This document shows positions 44,514 through 54,665 of a stretch of 64,000 bases of DNA, in pieces. The stretch comes from an uncultured Pelagibacteraceae bacterium (lineage in GTDB: Bacteria > Pseudomonadota > Alphaproteobacteria > Pelagibacterales > Pelagibacteraceae): NCBI GenBank assembly GCA_902576375.1, contig CACGUZ010000001.1, positions 473,791 through 537,790 of the forward strand. Direction: 5' to 3'. The position numbers were made by a program, and so were the translations under genes. A model generated the notes under the pieces. The model was not told the DNA's origin. It saw only the letters and a program-made list of their open reading frames with translations, and searched no databases. The first letter of the stretch is position 1, and each line of letters starts with the position of its first letter.

Positions 44514-45201
44514 TAATCTTTATTTTTTTATCAATATAAATTCTTTTAGAACTAATATTACATTTATAAGCCAAAAAACTTACCCCAGCTTTTTTAGCTT
44601 TTAAATAATTTTCATAGTACTTACTATCAATATCCTTTGCTATTTTAAAGTACTCCATATTTTGTATTTGTACTAAAAATATTAAATAAGATTTATAGCC
44701 TTTTTTTATGGCATCAATAAGAGTAAGTAAATGTTTTGATCCCCTAGTTGTAATAGCATCAGGAAACTCGGCTGTTTTCTTATCTCTAAAAAGAGTAACA
44801 TTTTTTACTTCTAGAAAACTTTTTTGACCCTTTTTTTCAATTAAAAAGTCAAATCGGGTCTCTTTATTAAAAAAAACTTCTGAATTAATTTTATCATTAT
44901 TTTTAAATTCCTTTATGAGGTTATTATTTAGTGCGTGATGCACAATTTTATTTGCTCTATGAGTATTTATGCCGACATAGTTTTTTTTGACCTTAATAAT
45001 TTCTAGACCATATTTTAATTTTCTTTTTGGATCATCATGCTTGAATAAAAACACTTCATTATCCTCATCCAGCAAACCTTTCATTGATCCAGTATTTGGA
45101 CAATGTGCAGTAACAATTTCTTTATTTAGATTTACATCAACAAAAAAACGCTTATATCTTTTGATTAATTTGCCTTTTAATAAAGACTTGGTAAATTCCA
45201 T
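44503..45201 (-). CDS. sfsA: DNA/RNA nuclease SfsA
   Basis: AHCPNTGSMKGLLD, RFDFLIEKKGQKSFLEVKNVTL; start placed at MEFTKSLL (track ORF runs to 45237). Confidence 0.88.
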   Translation of the reverse strand: MEFTKSLLKGKLIKRYKRFFVDVNLNKEIVTAHCPNTGSMKGLLDEDNEVFLFKHDDPKRKLKYGLEIIKVKKNYVGINTHRANKIVHHALNNNLIKEFKNNDKINSEVFFNKETRFDFLIEKKGQKSFLEVKNVTLFRDKKTAEFPDAITTRGSKHLLTLIDAIKKGYKSYLIFLVQIQNMEYFKIAKDIDSKYYENYLKAKKAGVSFLAYKCNISSKRIYIDKKIKIIDE

Positions 45202-45221
45202 ATTCGAATTATACATATAAA

Positions 45222-45971
45222 ATGAGCAAAAACACAAAAGTAAATGCCTCGATATTAATTATCGGAAACGAAATTCTATCTGGTCGAACTCAAGACACAA
45301 ACACTAGCACTTTAGCAACATGGTTAAATTCTATTGGTGTAAAAGTAAATGAAGTAAGAATAATTCCAGATCAAGAAGAAATAATTGTAGAGACACTTAA
45401 TGTTTTGAGGAAATCTAATAATTATGTTTTCACAACTGGTGGTATCGGCCCAACACATGACGACATAACTGCTCAATCAGTAGCAAAAGCTTTTGGTCTT
45501 AATTACGAACTTCATAAGGAAGGATATAAAATATTAGAAGCTTACTACAAGCCAGGTGAATTTAATGAAGGAAGACAAAAAATGATTTGGATGCCAGAAA
45601 ATGCAGATTTAATTCTTAATCCAACAAGTGGAGCTCCTGGTTTTAGTGTGGAAAATGTTTTTTGTTTACCAGGGGTGCCATCAATTATGAAATCAATGTT
45701 GGGTGGATTAAAAAATAAGATTGTGGGGGGTGACCCTATTTTAAGTCACACTATTAGTTTAAAAACTATAGAAAGTGAAATTGCAAATTCTTTAACAAAA
45801 GTACAAGAGCAAAATCAAGATGTTGAGATAGGAAGCTACCCATTCTTTCATGCAGGCAAACTTGGAGTTTCAATAGTACTTCGTTCAGAGAATCAATCTA
45901 AAATTGATGAATGTAATTCTCAAATATTAAAATTTGTTAATGATAAAAAAATAGAAGTTGTCGATAGATAA
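45222..45971 (+). CDS. CinA-like competence/damage-inducible protein, MoCF-binding domain only
   Basis: ILIIGNEILSGRTQDTNTSTLATWLNSIGV, TTGGIGPTHDDIT. Confidence 0.88.
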   Translation: MSKNTKVNASILIIGNEILSGRTQDTNTSTLATWLNSIGVKVNEVRIIPDQEEIIVETLNVLRKSNNYVFTTGGIGPTHDDITAQSVAKAFGLNYELHKEGYKILEAYYKPGEFNEGRQKMIWMPENADLILNPTSGAPGFSVENVFCLPGVPSIMKSMLGGLKNKIVGGDPILSHTISLKTIESEIANSLTKVQEQNQDVEIGSYPFFHAGKLGVSIVLRSENQSKIDECNSQILKFVNDKKIEVVDR

Positions 45972-46376
45972 ATGCTTTATTTTGCTTACGGAAGTAATCT
46001 TCATCATTTTCAAATGAAAAGAAGGTGTAAAGATAGTAAATTCTTAAAAAAAATAAATTTAAAAAACCATCGTTTAACTTTTAGAAGCAAATATCGTGCT
46101 GCAGATATTGAGTTAAAAAAAAATTCAATTGTGCCAGGAGGATTATTTGAAATATCAAAAAGTGATGAAAAAAAACTTGATATTTATGAGGATTTTCCAA
46201 ATTTATACAAAAAATATTATTTTTATTACTACGGCAAAAAAGTAATGACATATACAATGACTAAAAAAACTTCATTTAGATTTCCAACAGAGCGATATCT
46301 TAATATAGTCAAAATAGGTTACAAAGATTGTAATTTAGAAAGAAAATATTTAATCAAAGCATTAAAAGGTGAATAA
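45972..46376 (+). CDS. gamma-glutamylcyclotransferase family protein
   Basis: LYFAYGSNLHHFQMKRRC. Confidence 0.85.
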   Translation: MLYFAYGSNLHHFQMKRRCKDSKFLKKINLKNHRLTFRSKYRAADIELKKNSIVPGGLFEISKSDEKKLDIYEDFPNLYKKYYFYYYGKKVMTYTMTKKTSFRFPTERYLNIVKIGYKDCNLERKYLIKALKGE

Positions 46377-47823
46377 AGACAACTATAATAGACTAATTAA
46401 TTATGCATTAATAGTAAACATTGCAATATATCTTTATTTTTTTTTAGAGGGATATGATAGACCATTTTGGTTTGATGAAATTCATGTAATTGGTATTAGT
46501 AAAGATATCTATAATAAATCTTTTTCAGAACTTTTTTCAGGACAGCTACTTCCGCCATTATATTTTTACTTAGTGGGATCAATTAATTTTACTGAAGAAC
46601 TTAAATCAATTGTTTATGAAGACCATTATTATTATTTAAGGATTGTTAATTTACTCGGCTTTATTCCATTGATATATGGACTCAAGATTTTGAAGGAAAA
46701 GTTTGAAGATTTAAATATTAGTTTTTTAATTTTATTAATAATATCTAGCAATTTTTTTTATTACTATAGCATTGAGTTAAAAATGTATTTTATTATTTTT
46801 GGCTTGTCTTTTCTTATTCATACAATTTTCTTAGTAGATGAGGATCAAATTAGATATAAGTTTATTTTTTTTATAAGCAGTATTCTTTTAACATTGTTGC
46901 ATGTATTTGGTCTAGTTATTGCTATGAGTATGATTTTTTTTAATATTCTTAGAAGTTTACAGCTTAAAAATTTTAGAAAATTAATTTTTAACCTTTTTAC
47001 TTGCTCTATTTTAATAATTCTTTTCAGTATTATGTATTATTATTCAAAAACTCATCTTCAGACTTTATCATGGCTTGAATTTCAAAAATGGTATTTTAGA
47101 GTTTTTATAGAATGGACTTTTCCTACAGTGATAATAATTTTGATCATGTCTATTAAAATATTGAGTAGAGAAAATTTAAAGTATTTATTTTCCTTCAAAA
47201 ATAGTTCAGAAATAAACCTAAATACTTTGAGAATCATTTTACCATCATTAATATTATTATTAGTTACATCATTAATATCTTTGAAAATACCAGTTATTAC
47301 ACATCGAAATTTAATTGTTATTTTTCCATCTGGAATCTTATTAGCCGGTCTTTTGAGTATGAAATATTTTAATTATAAAAAACAAAGCATTATTTTAGCA
47401 ATTTTTTTAGTGCTCATTTCAATTATTAACTTCAAATACTACTCAAAAAATTTAACTACACCAGGTGAAAATATTAAATGGGTTATCAAAAAGTCTTTTA
47501 CTGAAAATTGTAAAAATGTTCCAATATACTTGGGTGATGAGAGTAAAACAGACTGGAAATTAATGGTCGGTTCAGCAATAGATTTGTATGCAGATTATTA
47601 TAGACCAATTAAAAGACTTTCTAAGATTAATAAAAATGAACTAAAAAATGTTATATTAAACAATAAAAAATGCGATATTTATCTCGCTAATTTTCATTAT
47701 CGAAATTTTGATAAAAAAATTTATGAACTTAACAGTGATGATTTAAAGTTTGAGATTTTATTTGCTCCTAACACTTTAAAAAGCAATTCTAAAGCTGGCT
47801 CTATTGCGATTTTGATAAAATGA
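46369..47823 (+). CDS. multi-TM membrane protein, candidate GT39/ArnT-like glycosyltransferase
   Basis: 484 aa, many TM segments, early RPFWFDEIHVIGIS motif. Confidence 0.6.
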   Translation: MNKDNYNRLINYALIVNIAIYLYFFLEGYDRPFWFDEIHVIGISKDIYNKSFSELFSGQLLPPLYFYLVGSINFTEELKSIVYEDHYYYLRIVNLLGFIPLIYGLKILKEKFEDLNISFLILLIISSNFFYYYSIELKMYFIIFGLSFLIHTIFLVDEDQIRYKFIFFISSILLTLLHVFGLVIAMSMIFFNILRSLQLKNFRKLIFNLFTCSILIILFSIMYYYSKTHLQTLSWLEFQKWYFRVFIEWTFPTVIIILIMSIKILSRENLKYLFSFKNSSEINLNTLRIILPSLILLLVTSLISLKIPVITHRNLIVIFPSGILLAGLLSMKYFNYKKQSIILAIFLVLISIINFKYYSKNLTTPGENIKWVIKKSFTENCKNVPIYLGDESKTDWKLMVGSAIDLYADYYRPIKRLSKINKNELKNVILNNKKCDIYLANFHYRNFDKKIYELNSDDLKFEILFAPNTLKSNSKAGSIAILIK

Positions 47824-47900
47824 AATAATATCTAATTATGATTTTTATAGAGACATAATTAAATATTTTCATAATAGATGATAAATAATTTTTTAAAATA

Positions 47901-49025
47901 ATGAGATGGATTAAATTAATTTCAATTAACATACTTATTTTTTTCTCTTTTCTTGGAATTTTGTTTTTAACTCCTCCATTGGTTAATTATGGTTGGAAAT
48001 TTATAAAAGGTTCTTCAAACAAAGTTGAAAGTGATAAAAGATATCAATTAAAGTTGTATTCAAATTACGCTTGGGCAGAGACACACTTTAAAGAATTTAA
48101 TAAATTGGAAACAACTTATTATGATTTTATAACTTGGAGAAGAAATGATTTTAAAGGGTTGACCATTAATATAAAAGACGGGTTAAGAGTATCGTCAAAC
48201 AATTCATTAGAAAATGAATCTTTATCAGAATTCTGGTTTTTTGGTGGCTCGACTACTTGGGGAACAGGAGTAAACGATGATTATACCTATCCATCATTAT
48301 TTGCTCAAAGTACTTCGTATAAAGCAATTAACTTTGGTGAGTCAGGGTATATTTCAAGACAATCATTAGCTTATTTAAATAATTATATTATTAGTAATGA
48401 TATTGTCGATATGTCAGATATTAATGTGGTATTTTATGATGGAGTAAATGAAGTATTACATCGGTGTAGAACTGAAATTAATCAACTTGGCACTGGAAGA
48501 GAAAGTCAAATTCAAAACGCTTTAAAGTCTCTAAAAAAAAATAATGAATTAAAATTTTCTAAAACATTTAGTCAACTTGAGAAGTTTATCAATATTATTA
48601 AAAACAAAATATTTTCAACTAAAAAGAATAATGAAGCAGTTGAAAAAATGTATGATTGTAAATCTAACCCTAAAAGAGCATTTGAAGTGGCACAATCTTT
48701 AGTTAATGTGTGGGAAATAACCTCTGATTTAGTTACCAGCCGTGGTGGAAAATTTACAGCTATACTTCAACCAGTTTCTTTTTTGGGTAAAGCTGACATT
48801 GAATATCTAGGATTAACAGATCTTGAAAATACTCCTCTAGCTATACAATATCGAACTGTTTATCCATTAATAGCCAAAATTGCAAAAAAAAGAAATATTA
48901 ATTTTTATGATTTTACTCAGGTTTATGATGGCTGTTCAGATTGCTACATAGATTTTTGTCATGTTGGTCCTCAAGGACAAAAAATATTAACTCAAAAATT
49001 AGAAAAAATTTTAATAAACAAATAG
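47901..49025 (+). CDS. membrane-anchored SGNH/GDSL-like hydrolase
   Basis: N-terminal TM; FGGSTTWGTGVNDDYTYPSLFA; late DFCHVGPQGQKIL. Confidence 0.65.
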   Translation: MRWIKLISINILIFFSFLGILFLTPPLVNYGWKFIKGSSNKVESDKRYQLKLYSNYAWAETHFKEFNKLETTYYDFITWRRNDFKGLTINIKDGLRVSSNNSLENESLSEFWFFGGSTTWGTGVNDDYTYPSLFAQSTSYKAINFGESGYISRQSLAYLNNYIISNDIVDMSDINVVFYDGVNEVLHRCRTEINQLGTGRESQIQNALKSLKKNNELKFSKTFSQLEKFINIIKNKIFSTKKNNEAVEKMYDCKSNPKRAFEVAQSLVNVWEITSDLVTSRGGKFTAILQPVSFLGKADIEYLGLTDLENTPLAIQYRTVYPLIAKIAKKRNINFYDFTQVYDGCSDCYIDFCHVGPQGQKILTQKLEKILINK

Positions 49026-49060
49026 CAAAATAAACAAAACAAAATTTAAATTCTTGTATT

Positions 49061-49147
49061 GGTCATTTTCAATCATAAATATTTTGGGTAAACACTCATT
49101 ATATTAATTAAAGCACGCTTAGTGAAATTGACAGACAAAAGACCTTA
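49061..49147 (+). repeat. decayed copy A of tRNA-Leu promoter plus 5' half
   Basis: AATCATAAATATTTTGGGTAAACACTCAT...GCACGCTTAGTGAAATTGACAGACAAAAGACCTTA aligns to copies at 53039/57735/60477 with mismatches and indels. Confidence 0.75.
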
Positions 49148-49183
49148 TGTGTTTAGAACAAGTATTAAGAAGTAAATAGATTT

Positions 49184-50905
49184 TTATATATTTGATAACC
49201 ACATGGTCTCAAACGGTTTTAATTTAAGAGATTTATTTAAAGAGTTAATTTTGGGGTTAATTATATTTTTCCATTTACAATACTTTTTATTTATTTTTGG
49301 AAATTGATCTACTGAGGTACAATTTGTAATTGATATAATAGTTTGTTTTTTATCTAGACTGATCCTTTTAAAACAAAATAATTTAGATCCTAGATTGATA
49401 TTTAATCTTTTAGCATTAGGGTGAAATGCTTTTTGTTTTCTTTTAATTTCCAGTAATTTTACAAGATTTTGATAAAAAATACTTTGTTTAGAGTTTTTAT
49501 CTTTTAATTTTTTTGTAATATTTTCATAACTCCATTTATATCTATTAATATCTCTATTATTCCCTGTAATTACATATTTTGCTTCATCATTAGATTTGCC
49601 AAATAAAGAGTTGAAATAAATAGCTGGAATACCCTCAAAAGAAATCATTATTGCGTGTGCCGCTAAATATCTTTCTAAAAAAAATTTTCCATTAGGATCA
49701 GAGTCTGAATTTTTTAATGCATCATAAACAGTGATATTTGCTTCATAAACTTTTCTAGATTTATTTTGAACTTTTCTATACGAAAATTTTGATCCATTTT
49801 TTTTTAATCTTTTAAGAAAATCATTTAATGATTTTTTATTTAATATTCCTTCAGTAGGTCTCATGCCAATACCATCATGTGATGCGATGAAATTTAAATA
49901 ACTATTCTTGAATTTAGTATTGGGAAGTTTTTTACTCCACTGGTTAAGATATTGACTATTTTCAAACAAAAAAGCATGGATTAATAAGGGCGGAAGAGAA
50001 AAATTATAAATCCAGTTAGCTTCATCATTTTTACCAAAATAACTTAAATTTTCTTTCTCTGGCAAATTTGTTTCTGTGATTATTATAGTTTCAACGTTTA
50101 AAAGATTACTAATAAGTCTAAGTAGTTTAACTATTTCATGAGTTTGTTTTAAATTAATACAATTGGTACCATTTTTTTTCCAAAGATAGGCAATAGCATC
50201 TAATCTAAAAATTGTGACACCATTACTAACGAGGTGAACCATGATTTTAATAAATCTAAGAAGCACTGATGGGTTTTTAAAATCTAAGTCTATTTGATCA
50301 GCACTAAAAGTTCGCCATAAATAATCAGATTTTTTAAAGATATCTATTTTTTTTAATAATTTGTGATCTCTTGGTCTTACCACTTTAGATGTATTAAATT
50401 TAGAATTAACAGTTAAAAAATAATCCTTGCCAGGTCTTTTTTTTTTTAAAAAATTTTTGAACCATAAACCTCTGGCTGATGAGTGATTGATTACGATATC
50501 GGCCATCACGTGATTAGCTTTTGAAACCTTTTTTATATCAGACCAACTACCTATTCTTTTTTCAATCTTATAATGATCTTTTACAGCAAAACCACTATCA
50601 CTACTGGAAGGATAGAAAGGTAAAAAATGAATAGCATTAAAATATTTTTTTAAATTTTTCTTAAAAAAATTTTGAAAAACTTGAATAGAACTTTTTTGAT
50701 TTGAATTTATGTTATCTCCATAACATATTACCAATGAAGTTTTTTCTGATATAGTAAGTTTTTTTTTTGAATTCTTTTGATTAAATTTTTTGATTATTTG
50801 TATTATTTGATCTTTTAAATGATCAATATCTCTCTCATTTAAAGATGGTTTATAAATAGTCCTTAGTATAGAACTAATTTTTCTTTGGTTTTTTTGAAAT
50901 AGCAT
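49184..50905 (-). CDS. GH13 sucrose phosphorylase-like protein (candidate glucosylglycerate phosphorylase)
   Basis: AIHFLPFYPSSSDSGFAVKDHY, ADIVINHSSARGLWF, IFRLDAIAYLWKKNGTNCINLKQTHEIV. Confidence 0.8.
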   Translation of the reverse strand: MLFQKNQRKISSILRTIYKPSLNERDIDHLKDQIIQIIKKFNQKNSKKKLTISEKTSLVICYGDNINSNQKSSIQVFQNFFKKNLKKYFNAIHFLPFYPSSSDSGFAVKDHYKIEKRIGSWSDIKKVSKANHVMADIVINHSSARGLWFKNFLKKKRPGKDYFLTVNSKFNTSKVVRPRDHKLLKKIDIFKKSDYLWRTFSADQIDLDFKNPSVLLRFIKIMVHLVSNGVTIFRLDAIAYLWKKNGTNCINLKQTHEIVKLLRLISNLLNVETIIITETNLPEKENLSYFGKNDEANWIYNFSLPPLLIHAFLFENSQYLNQWSKKLPNTKFKNSYLNFIASHDGIGMRPTEGILNKKSLNDFLKRLKKNGSKFSYRKVQNKSRKVYEANITVYDALKNSDSDPNGKFFLERYLAAHAIMISFEGIPAIYFNSLFGKSNDEAKYVITGNNRDINRYKWSYENITKKLKDKNSKQSIFYQNLVKLLEIKRKQKAFHPNAKRLNINLGSKLFCFKRISLDKKQTIISITNCTSVDQFPKINKKYCKWKNIINPKINSLNKSLKLKPFETMWLSNI

Positions 50906-52125
50906 TAAGAATGTTTTTTATTATCATCATTAACTACTTTTTCAAGTCTTCCAAGAAAATCTGGTATAGCACTTTTTACTCTGCTCCATGTAGGGATAAA
51001 AGGAGTATCCATTGGATTTTGAATAAATGCTTCTCCAGCTTTCATTATATTTATTGCAAATAACTCAACAGCTTTTTCTTCCGTGTGCGAGTCTAACTCT
51101 AGACCATTCATCGCTGCATCACTTCTATAAATATCAATAAGATCAAGAGCAGATCTATAATATGTTGCTTTTAATGATCTAAATTTTTCTCTACTAAACG
51201 TATTACCTTGAGTAGCCAATTTTTTGATAAATGTTTTTATGATATCTATAGACATTCTAGACAATCCTTTCGTTTCATCATCTAAAGATAGAACCTGATG
51301 TTTGTGATCGTATGTATCAGCTAAATCAACTTGGCAAATATTCTGTGGGGAGAAGCTTCTTTGCATTTCAGATAAAATTCCCACTTCAATTCCCCAATCA
51401 GATGAAATTCTTAACTCCGGTAAAACATTTCTTCTAAATGAAAACTCTCCAGCCAAGGGGTATTTAAAAGATTTCATAAAGTTTAAGTAATCACTTTTAC
51501 CAATCGTTTTCTCTAAAGCTGTTAATAACGGAAAAACAAGCAATCTTGCTACTCTTCCATTCATTTTATTATTTGCTACCCTTGGATAATATCCCTTACA
51601 AAACTCAAAATTAAAAAGAGGATTTACAACTGGATAAAAAAGTTTTGCAAGCATTCTTCTATCATAAGTTTTGATATCACAATCATGCAAAGCAACTGAA
51701 CGAGCACTATCTCTTGCAATACACATACCAATGCAATACCAAACATTTCTTCCTTTCCCTAGCTCACTAGGAGCCAGATTATTTTTTTTTAATTCTTGAT
51801 CAAGATTTTTTAATGCTGGACCATCATTCCAAAGGATAGAAAAGGGGGTTTTTAATTTTTTAAAAAATTTCCAAGCTTTTTTTGCTTGAGCTTCATTTGC
51901 TTTATCTAACCCAATAATTATATGATCTAAATATTTAGTTTTACTAATTTCATCAACAATTTTTGGTAAAGCTTCTCCCTCCAATTCAGAATAAAGACAT
52001 GGTAAAATTAATTCCATTTTTCTTTGTTTAGAAAATTTAGATAATTCATTTTCTATGACTGAAGTGGACTTAGTCCCAAAGTCATGTAAAGTTGAGATTA
52101 TTCCATTTTGTGAAAAGTCACCCAT
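50905..52125 (-). CDS. glucosyl-3-phosphoglycerate synthase-like glycosyltransferase
   Basis: ILPCLYSELEGEALPKIVDEI, GKGRNVWYCIGMCIARDSARSVALHDCDIKTYDRRMLAKLFYPV. Confidence 0.78.
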   Translation of the reverse strand: MGDFSQNGIISTLHDFGTKSTSVIENELSKFSKQRKMELILPCLYSELEGEALPKIVDEISKTKYLDHIIIGLDKANEAQAKKAWKFFKKLKTPFSILWNDGPALKNLDQELKKNNLAPSELGKGRNVWYCIGMCIARDSARSVALHDCDIKTYDRRMLAKLFYPVVNPLFNFEFCKGYYPRVANNKMNGRVARLLVFPLLTALEKTIGKSDYLNFMKSFKYPLAGEFSFRRNVLPELRISSDWGIEVGILSEMQRSFSPQNICQVDLADTYDHKHQVLSLDDETKGLSRMSIDIIKTFIKKLATQGNTFSREKFRSLKATYYRSALDLIDIYRSDAAMNGLELDSHTEEKAVELFAINIMKAGEAFIQNPMDTPFIPTWSRVKSAIPDFLGRLEKVVNDDNKKHS

Positions 52126-52139
52126 GGCGGCTTTTTATC

Positions 52140-52940
52140 TTAATAGCCCAATTTAAGTAGTGCCGTTTTGATCACATCAGCCCAGCCTTCAGGTGATGGC
52201 TTGTTTGAAAATATAAGATTATCAATGTTTATTTGATCTTGAATAAATTGATCATTGAACACTAGGCAAGGGATGTCACAACTTTTTAACATATCTAGAT
52301 CATTATAATTGTCGCCAACTGCAATGGTCTTAATTTTATCCTCAGTTTTTTTTAAAATTTTTATAACTCTATTCATGGATTTAACTTTATTAATATTATC
52401 ACAAAGGTTTAAAACACGCCCACCTTCTTGAAGCGTTAATGAATTAGAATTTAAAATTTTTAATAATTTATTTTTCTCATTTTTGTCTCCTTTAAATAAA
52501 AAAGGTAAAGTATACTTTCTATTTAAAGCATCTTTGAGTTTCACATCCTTTTGTCCTAAAATATTTTCTTGCTCTTTTTTACTCATTTTTGAAATTTGAA
52601 AACATTTTTCTTTCAATTTTTCAGGAACTTTATTTTTAAAAATCTTAATTAGTTCTTCTTTCTCTCGGCTAAGGACAAGTTTATCTGGAAAATTAGAGGT
52701 TATTAAATTTAATCCATGAATAGATGATCCATTTTCTGATATAAAAGGAAGATTTATTCCAAGCTCTTCATTAAATTTTTCAATTTCTTTTTCTGTTTTG
52801 CTAGAGTTTGGAACGATGATTATCCCCTTGCTTACAAGACTTTTTATATAATCCTTAATAGTATCGAATTTAAAGGTATCCCTGTGCAAAAGAGATCCAT
52901 CTAAATCGGTAAAAATTACAACTGTAAATTTTTTTTTCAT
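52140..52940 (-). CDS. HAD-IIB mannosyl/glucosyl-3-phosphoglycerate phosphatase-like
   Basis: VIFTDLDGSLLHRDTFKF, SENGSSIHG, AVGDNYNDLDMLKSCDIP. Confidence 0.82.
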   Translation of the reverse strand: MKKKFTVVIFTDLDGSLLHRDTFKFDTIKDYIKSLVSKGIIIVPNSSKTEKEIEKFNEELGINLPFISENGSSIHGLNLITSNFPDKLVLSREKEELIKIFKNKVPEKLKEKCFQISKMSKKEQENILGQKDVKLKDALNRKYTLPFLFKGDKNEKNKLLKILNSNSLTLQEGGRVLNLCDNINKVKSMNRVIKILKKTEDKIKTIAVGDNYNDLDMLKSCDIPCLVFNDQFIQDQINIDNLIFSNKPSPEGWADVIKTALLKLGY

Positions 52941-52974
52941 TTCTTCTATTACTACATATATAGTAGAAAATTTA

Positions 52975-53077
52975 AAATTTACTTATTAGACTTGTTCAAT
53001 TATAAATATTAGCATAAACACTCATGAAATTCATTAATGCCCTCGTGGTGAAATTGGTAGACACAAAGGACTTAAAA
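52975..53077 (+). repeat. copy B: tRNA-Leu promoter region plus 39-bp 5' half (tRNA part 53039-53077); no 3' half follows
   Basis: 39 bp identical to intact tRNA 60477-60515; upstream about 60 bp also conserved. Confidence 0.95.
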
Positions 53078-53100
53078 AACATAGGGTAGAGATATTTTAT

Positions 53101-53130
53101 AGTCTCACACAGTCTCAGACAGTCTTAAAT
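53101..53130 (+). repeat. left-end iterons, cassette 1: AGTCTCACAC AGTCTCAGAC AGTCTTAAAT
   Basis: three AGTC units at 10-bp period starting 24 bp after core end. Confidence 0.85.
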
Positions 53131-53203
53131 CTCATTAAATCCTACATTTTAATAAGATGTTAAATTATTTATATTGAAAAATTTGAATAATAAATTCGTT
53201 CAA

Positions 53204-53222
53204 ACTAGAAGCCAACTAGAAG
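53204..53222 (+). repeat. left arm iterons, cassette 1: ACTAGAAGCCAACTAGAAG (two units, 11-bp period)
   Basis: same word recurs at the right end of the same cassette. Confidence 0.85.
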
Positions 53223-53237
53223 TTAAAGAGATAAATA

Positions 53238-53702
53238 TTAATTTGCTGATGTGTTTTTGATTATATAATCATAAGATTGTTGGTTTATCTTACAAACACC
53301 TCCTTGAAAATATAATCCATATATGTTTCTTTTCTTTTCATCAATAAAACTCAAATTATTTATATGTTCTCTGATATTGATCGGTTTTTGAAAGTATTTG
53401 AAATCTTTGAATTTTACATTAAATAAAACTTGTTTAAACTCTTGGTTAGGATCAACAGTTGTTTCTTTTAAATCTACCACTTCATCAATAAGGGCGTTAG
53501 CAATAAAGTTTTGAGCAAAGTTATTTGTTCCAGCAATGTAAAAAAGAACTTTTTTATCTTTTTTAATATTAATTAGTTGTGGAGTTTTATTATAAATCGG
53601 CCACATATTATTTTTGATTCTTTCTTTAAAAATTTCGTATCCTTCCCTTTTTCCATCGGAGGATATAAAAATAAGATGATTTGACTCAATATTATCTCTC
53701 AT
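53238..53702 (-). CDS. EVE/PUA-like domain protein (tentative)
   Basis: SSDGKREGYEIFKERIKNNMWPIY, KVLFYIAGTNNFAQNFIANALI, LSFIDEKKRNIYGLYFQGGVCKINQQSYDYII. Confidence 0.5.
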   Translation of the reverse strand: MRDNIESNHLIFISSDGKREGYEIFKERIKNNMWPIYNKTPQLINIKKDKKVLFYIAGTNNFAQNFIANALIDEVVDLKETTVDPNQEFKQVLFNVKFKDFKYFQKPINIREHINNLSFIDEKKRNIYGLYFQGGVCKINQQSYDYIIKNTSAN

Positions 53703-53741
53703 AAATATGATATATATTATATAGACTCAAAATCTCAAAAT

Positions 53742-54665
53742 ATGAAATTAAATGTATTAAGTTTATTTGACGGTATAGGTTGCTCAAGATTAGCACTAAA
53801 CAAATGCTCCAATATAAAAGTTAATAAGTATTTTTTTTCAGAGATAGATAAAAATTGCATAAAGCTTACGAAATCTAAATTTCCAGATGATATATATCTA
53901 GGTCCGGTTGAAAATATAGATATTAAAAAATTGCCTAAAATTGATTTACTGATTGGTGGAAGTCCATGTCAAGATTTAAGCAATGCACATATGGGTGATG
54001 GAATAAATGGAGTAAGATCATCTTTATTTTATCAATTTGTAAAATTAAAAAATAGATTAAAACCAAAATATTTCCTTCTAGAGAATGTTAAAAATAAATG
54101 GTCAAAGTTAATGAATAAGGAAATAGGAATAGAAGGAATTGAGCTAAATTCAATGTATTTATCTGGTCAATATAGACCACGCGTATATTGGACAAATATA
54201 GATTTTGACGAAATTAATTTTGATAAAAAGAATAAAACTATCAAGGATTATTTGGAAAAAAAAGCTGATAAGAAATATTACTTCGATATAGATATTAATA
54301 AAATCCAAAAAATAAATAAATCAAATAAATTGAAACATGGTATTAATAAAATTTGTTTAATTCCAAGAAATCTTCTCAAAGACAATGAAAGACAGAGAAG
54401 GGTGTATGATATTAGAGGTAAGTCCCCAACATTATTAGCAAGGTCTGATACTCCAAAAATACTAATTAATAATAAAATTAGAAAACTCACACCTTTAGAG
54501 TGTGAGAGATTGCAAGGATTACCAGATAATTATACAGCGAAATTTAGTAACACAACCAGGTATAAAATGATTGGCAATGGTTTTACTGTTCAAGTAATAA
54601 AATATATATTGAGTTTTGTTAGTAAAAAAACAACAAAAAAAAAACAATTAGAATTATTTCATTGA
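53742..54665 (+). CDS. C5-cytosine DNA methyltransferase (first of tandem pair)
   Basis: LSLFDGIGCSRLAL, GGSPCQDLS, FLLENVKN, QYRPRVYW, GNGFTVQV; C-terminal KKKQLELFH. Confidence 0.92.
   Translation: MKLNVLSLFDGIGCSRLALNKCSNIKVNKYFFSEIDKNCIKLTKSKFPDDIYLGPVENIDIKKLPKIDLLIGGSPCQDLSNAHMGDGINGVRSSLFYQFVKLKNRLKPKYFLLENVKNKWSKLMNKEIGIEGIELNSMYLSGQYRPRVYWTNIDFDEINFDKKNKTIKDYLEKKADKKYYFDIDINKIQKINKSNKLKHGINKICLIPRNLLKDNERQRRVYDIRGKSPTLLARSDTPKILINNKIRKLTPLECERLQGLPDNYTAKFSNTTRYKMIGNGFTVQVIKYILSFVSKKTTKKKQLELFH

Noticed and set aside
46369-49025. Membrane glycosyltransferase-like plus SGNH hydrolase as cassette cargo
   Set aside because: Lies upstream of the decayed copy A with no further tRNA fragment detected, so there is no boundary evidence.
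49113-49147. Possible second tRNA gene
   Set aside because: It matches only the tRNA-Leu 5' half with mutations and lacks a 3' half; treated as a decayed repeat.
53039-53130. Possible functional tRNA or tRNA-like small RNA from copies B and C
   Set aside because: After the anticodon loop the sequence switches to AGTC iterons, with no acceptor or T-arm partner. Transcription from the duplicated promoter is possible but there is no evidence for a folded RNA.
53101-53130. CRISPR-like short repeats (AGTC series)
   Set aside because: 10-bp period, only three units, no spacers or cas genes; fits binding-site iterons better.
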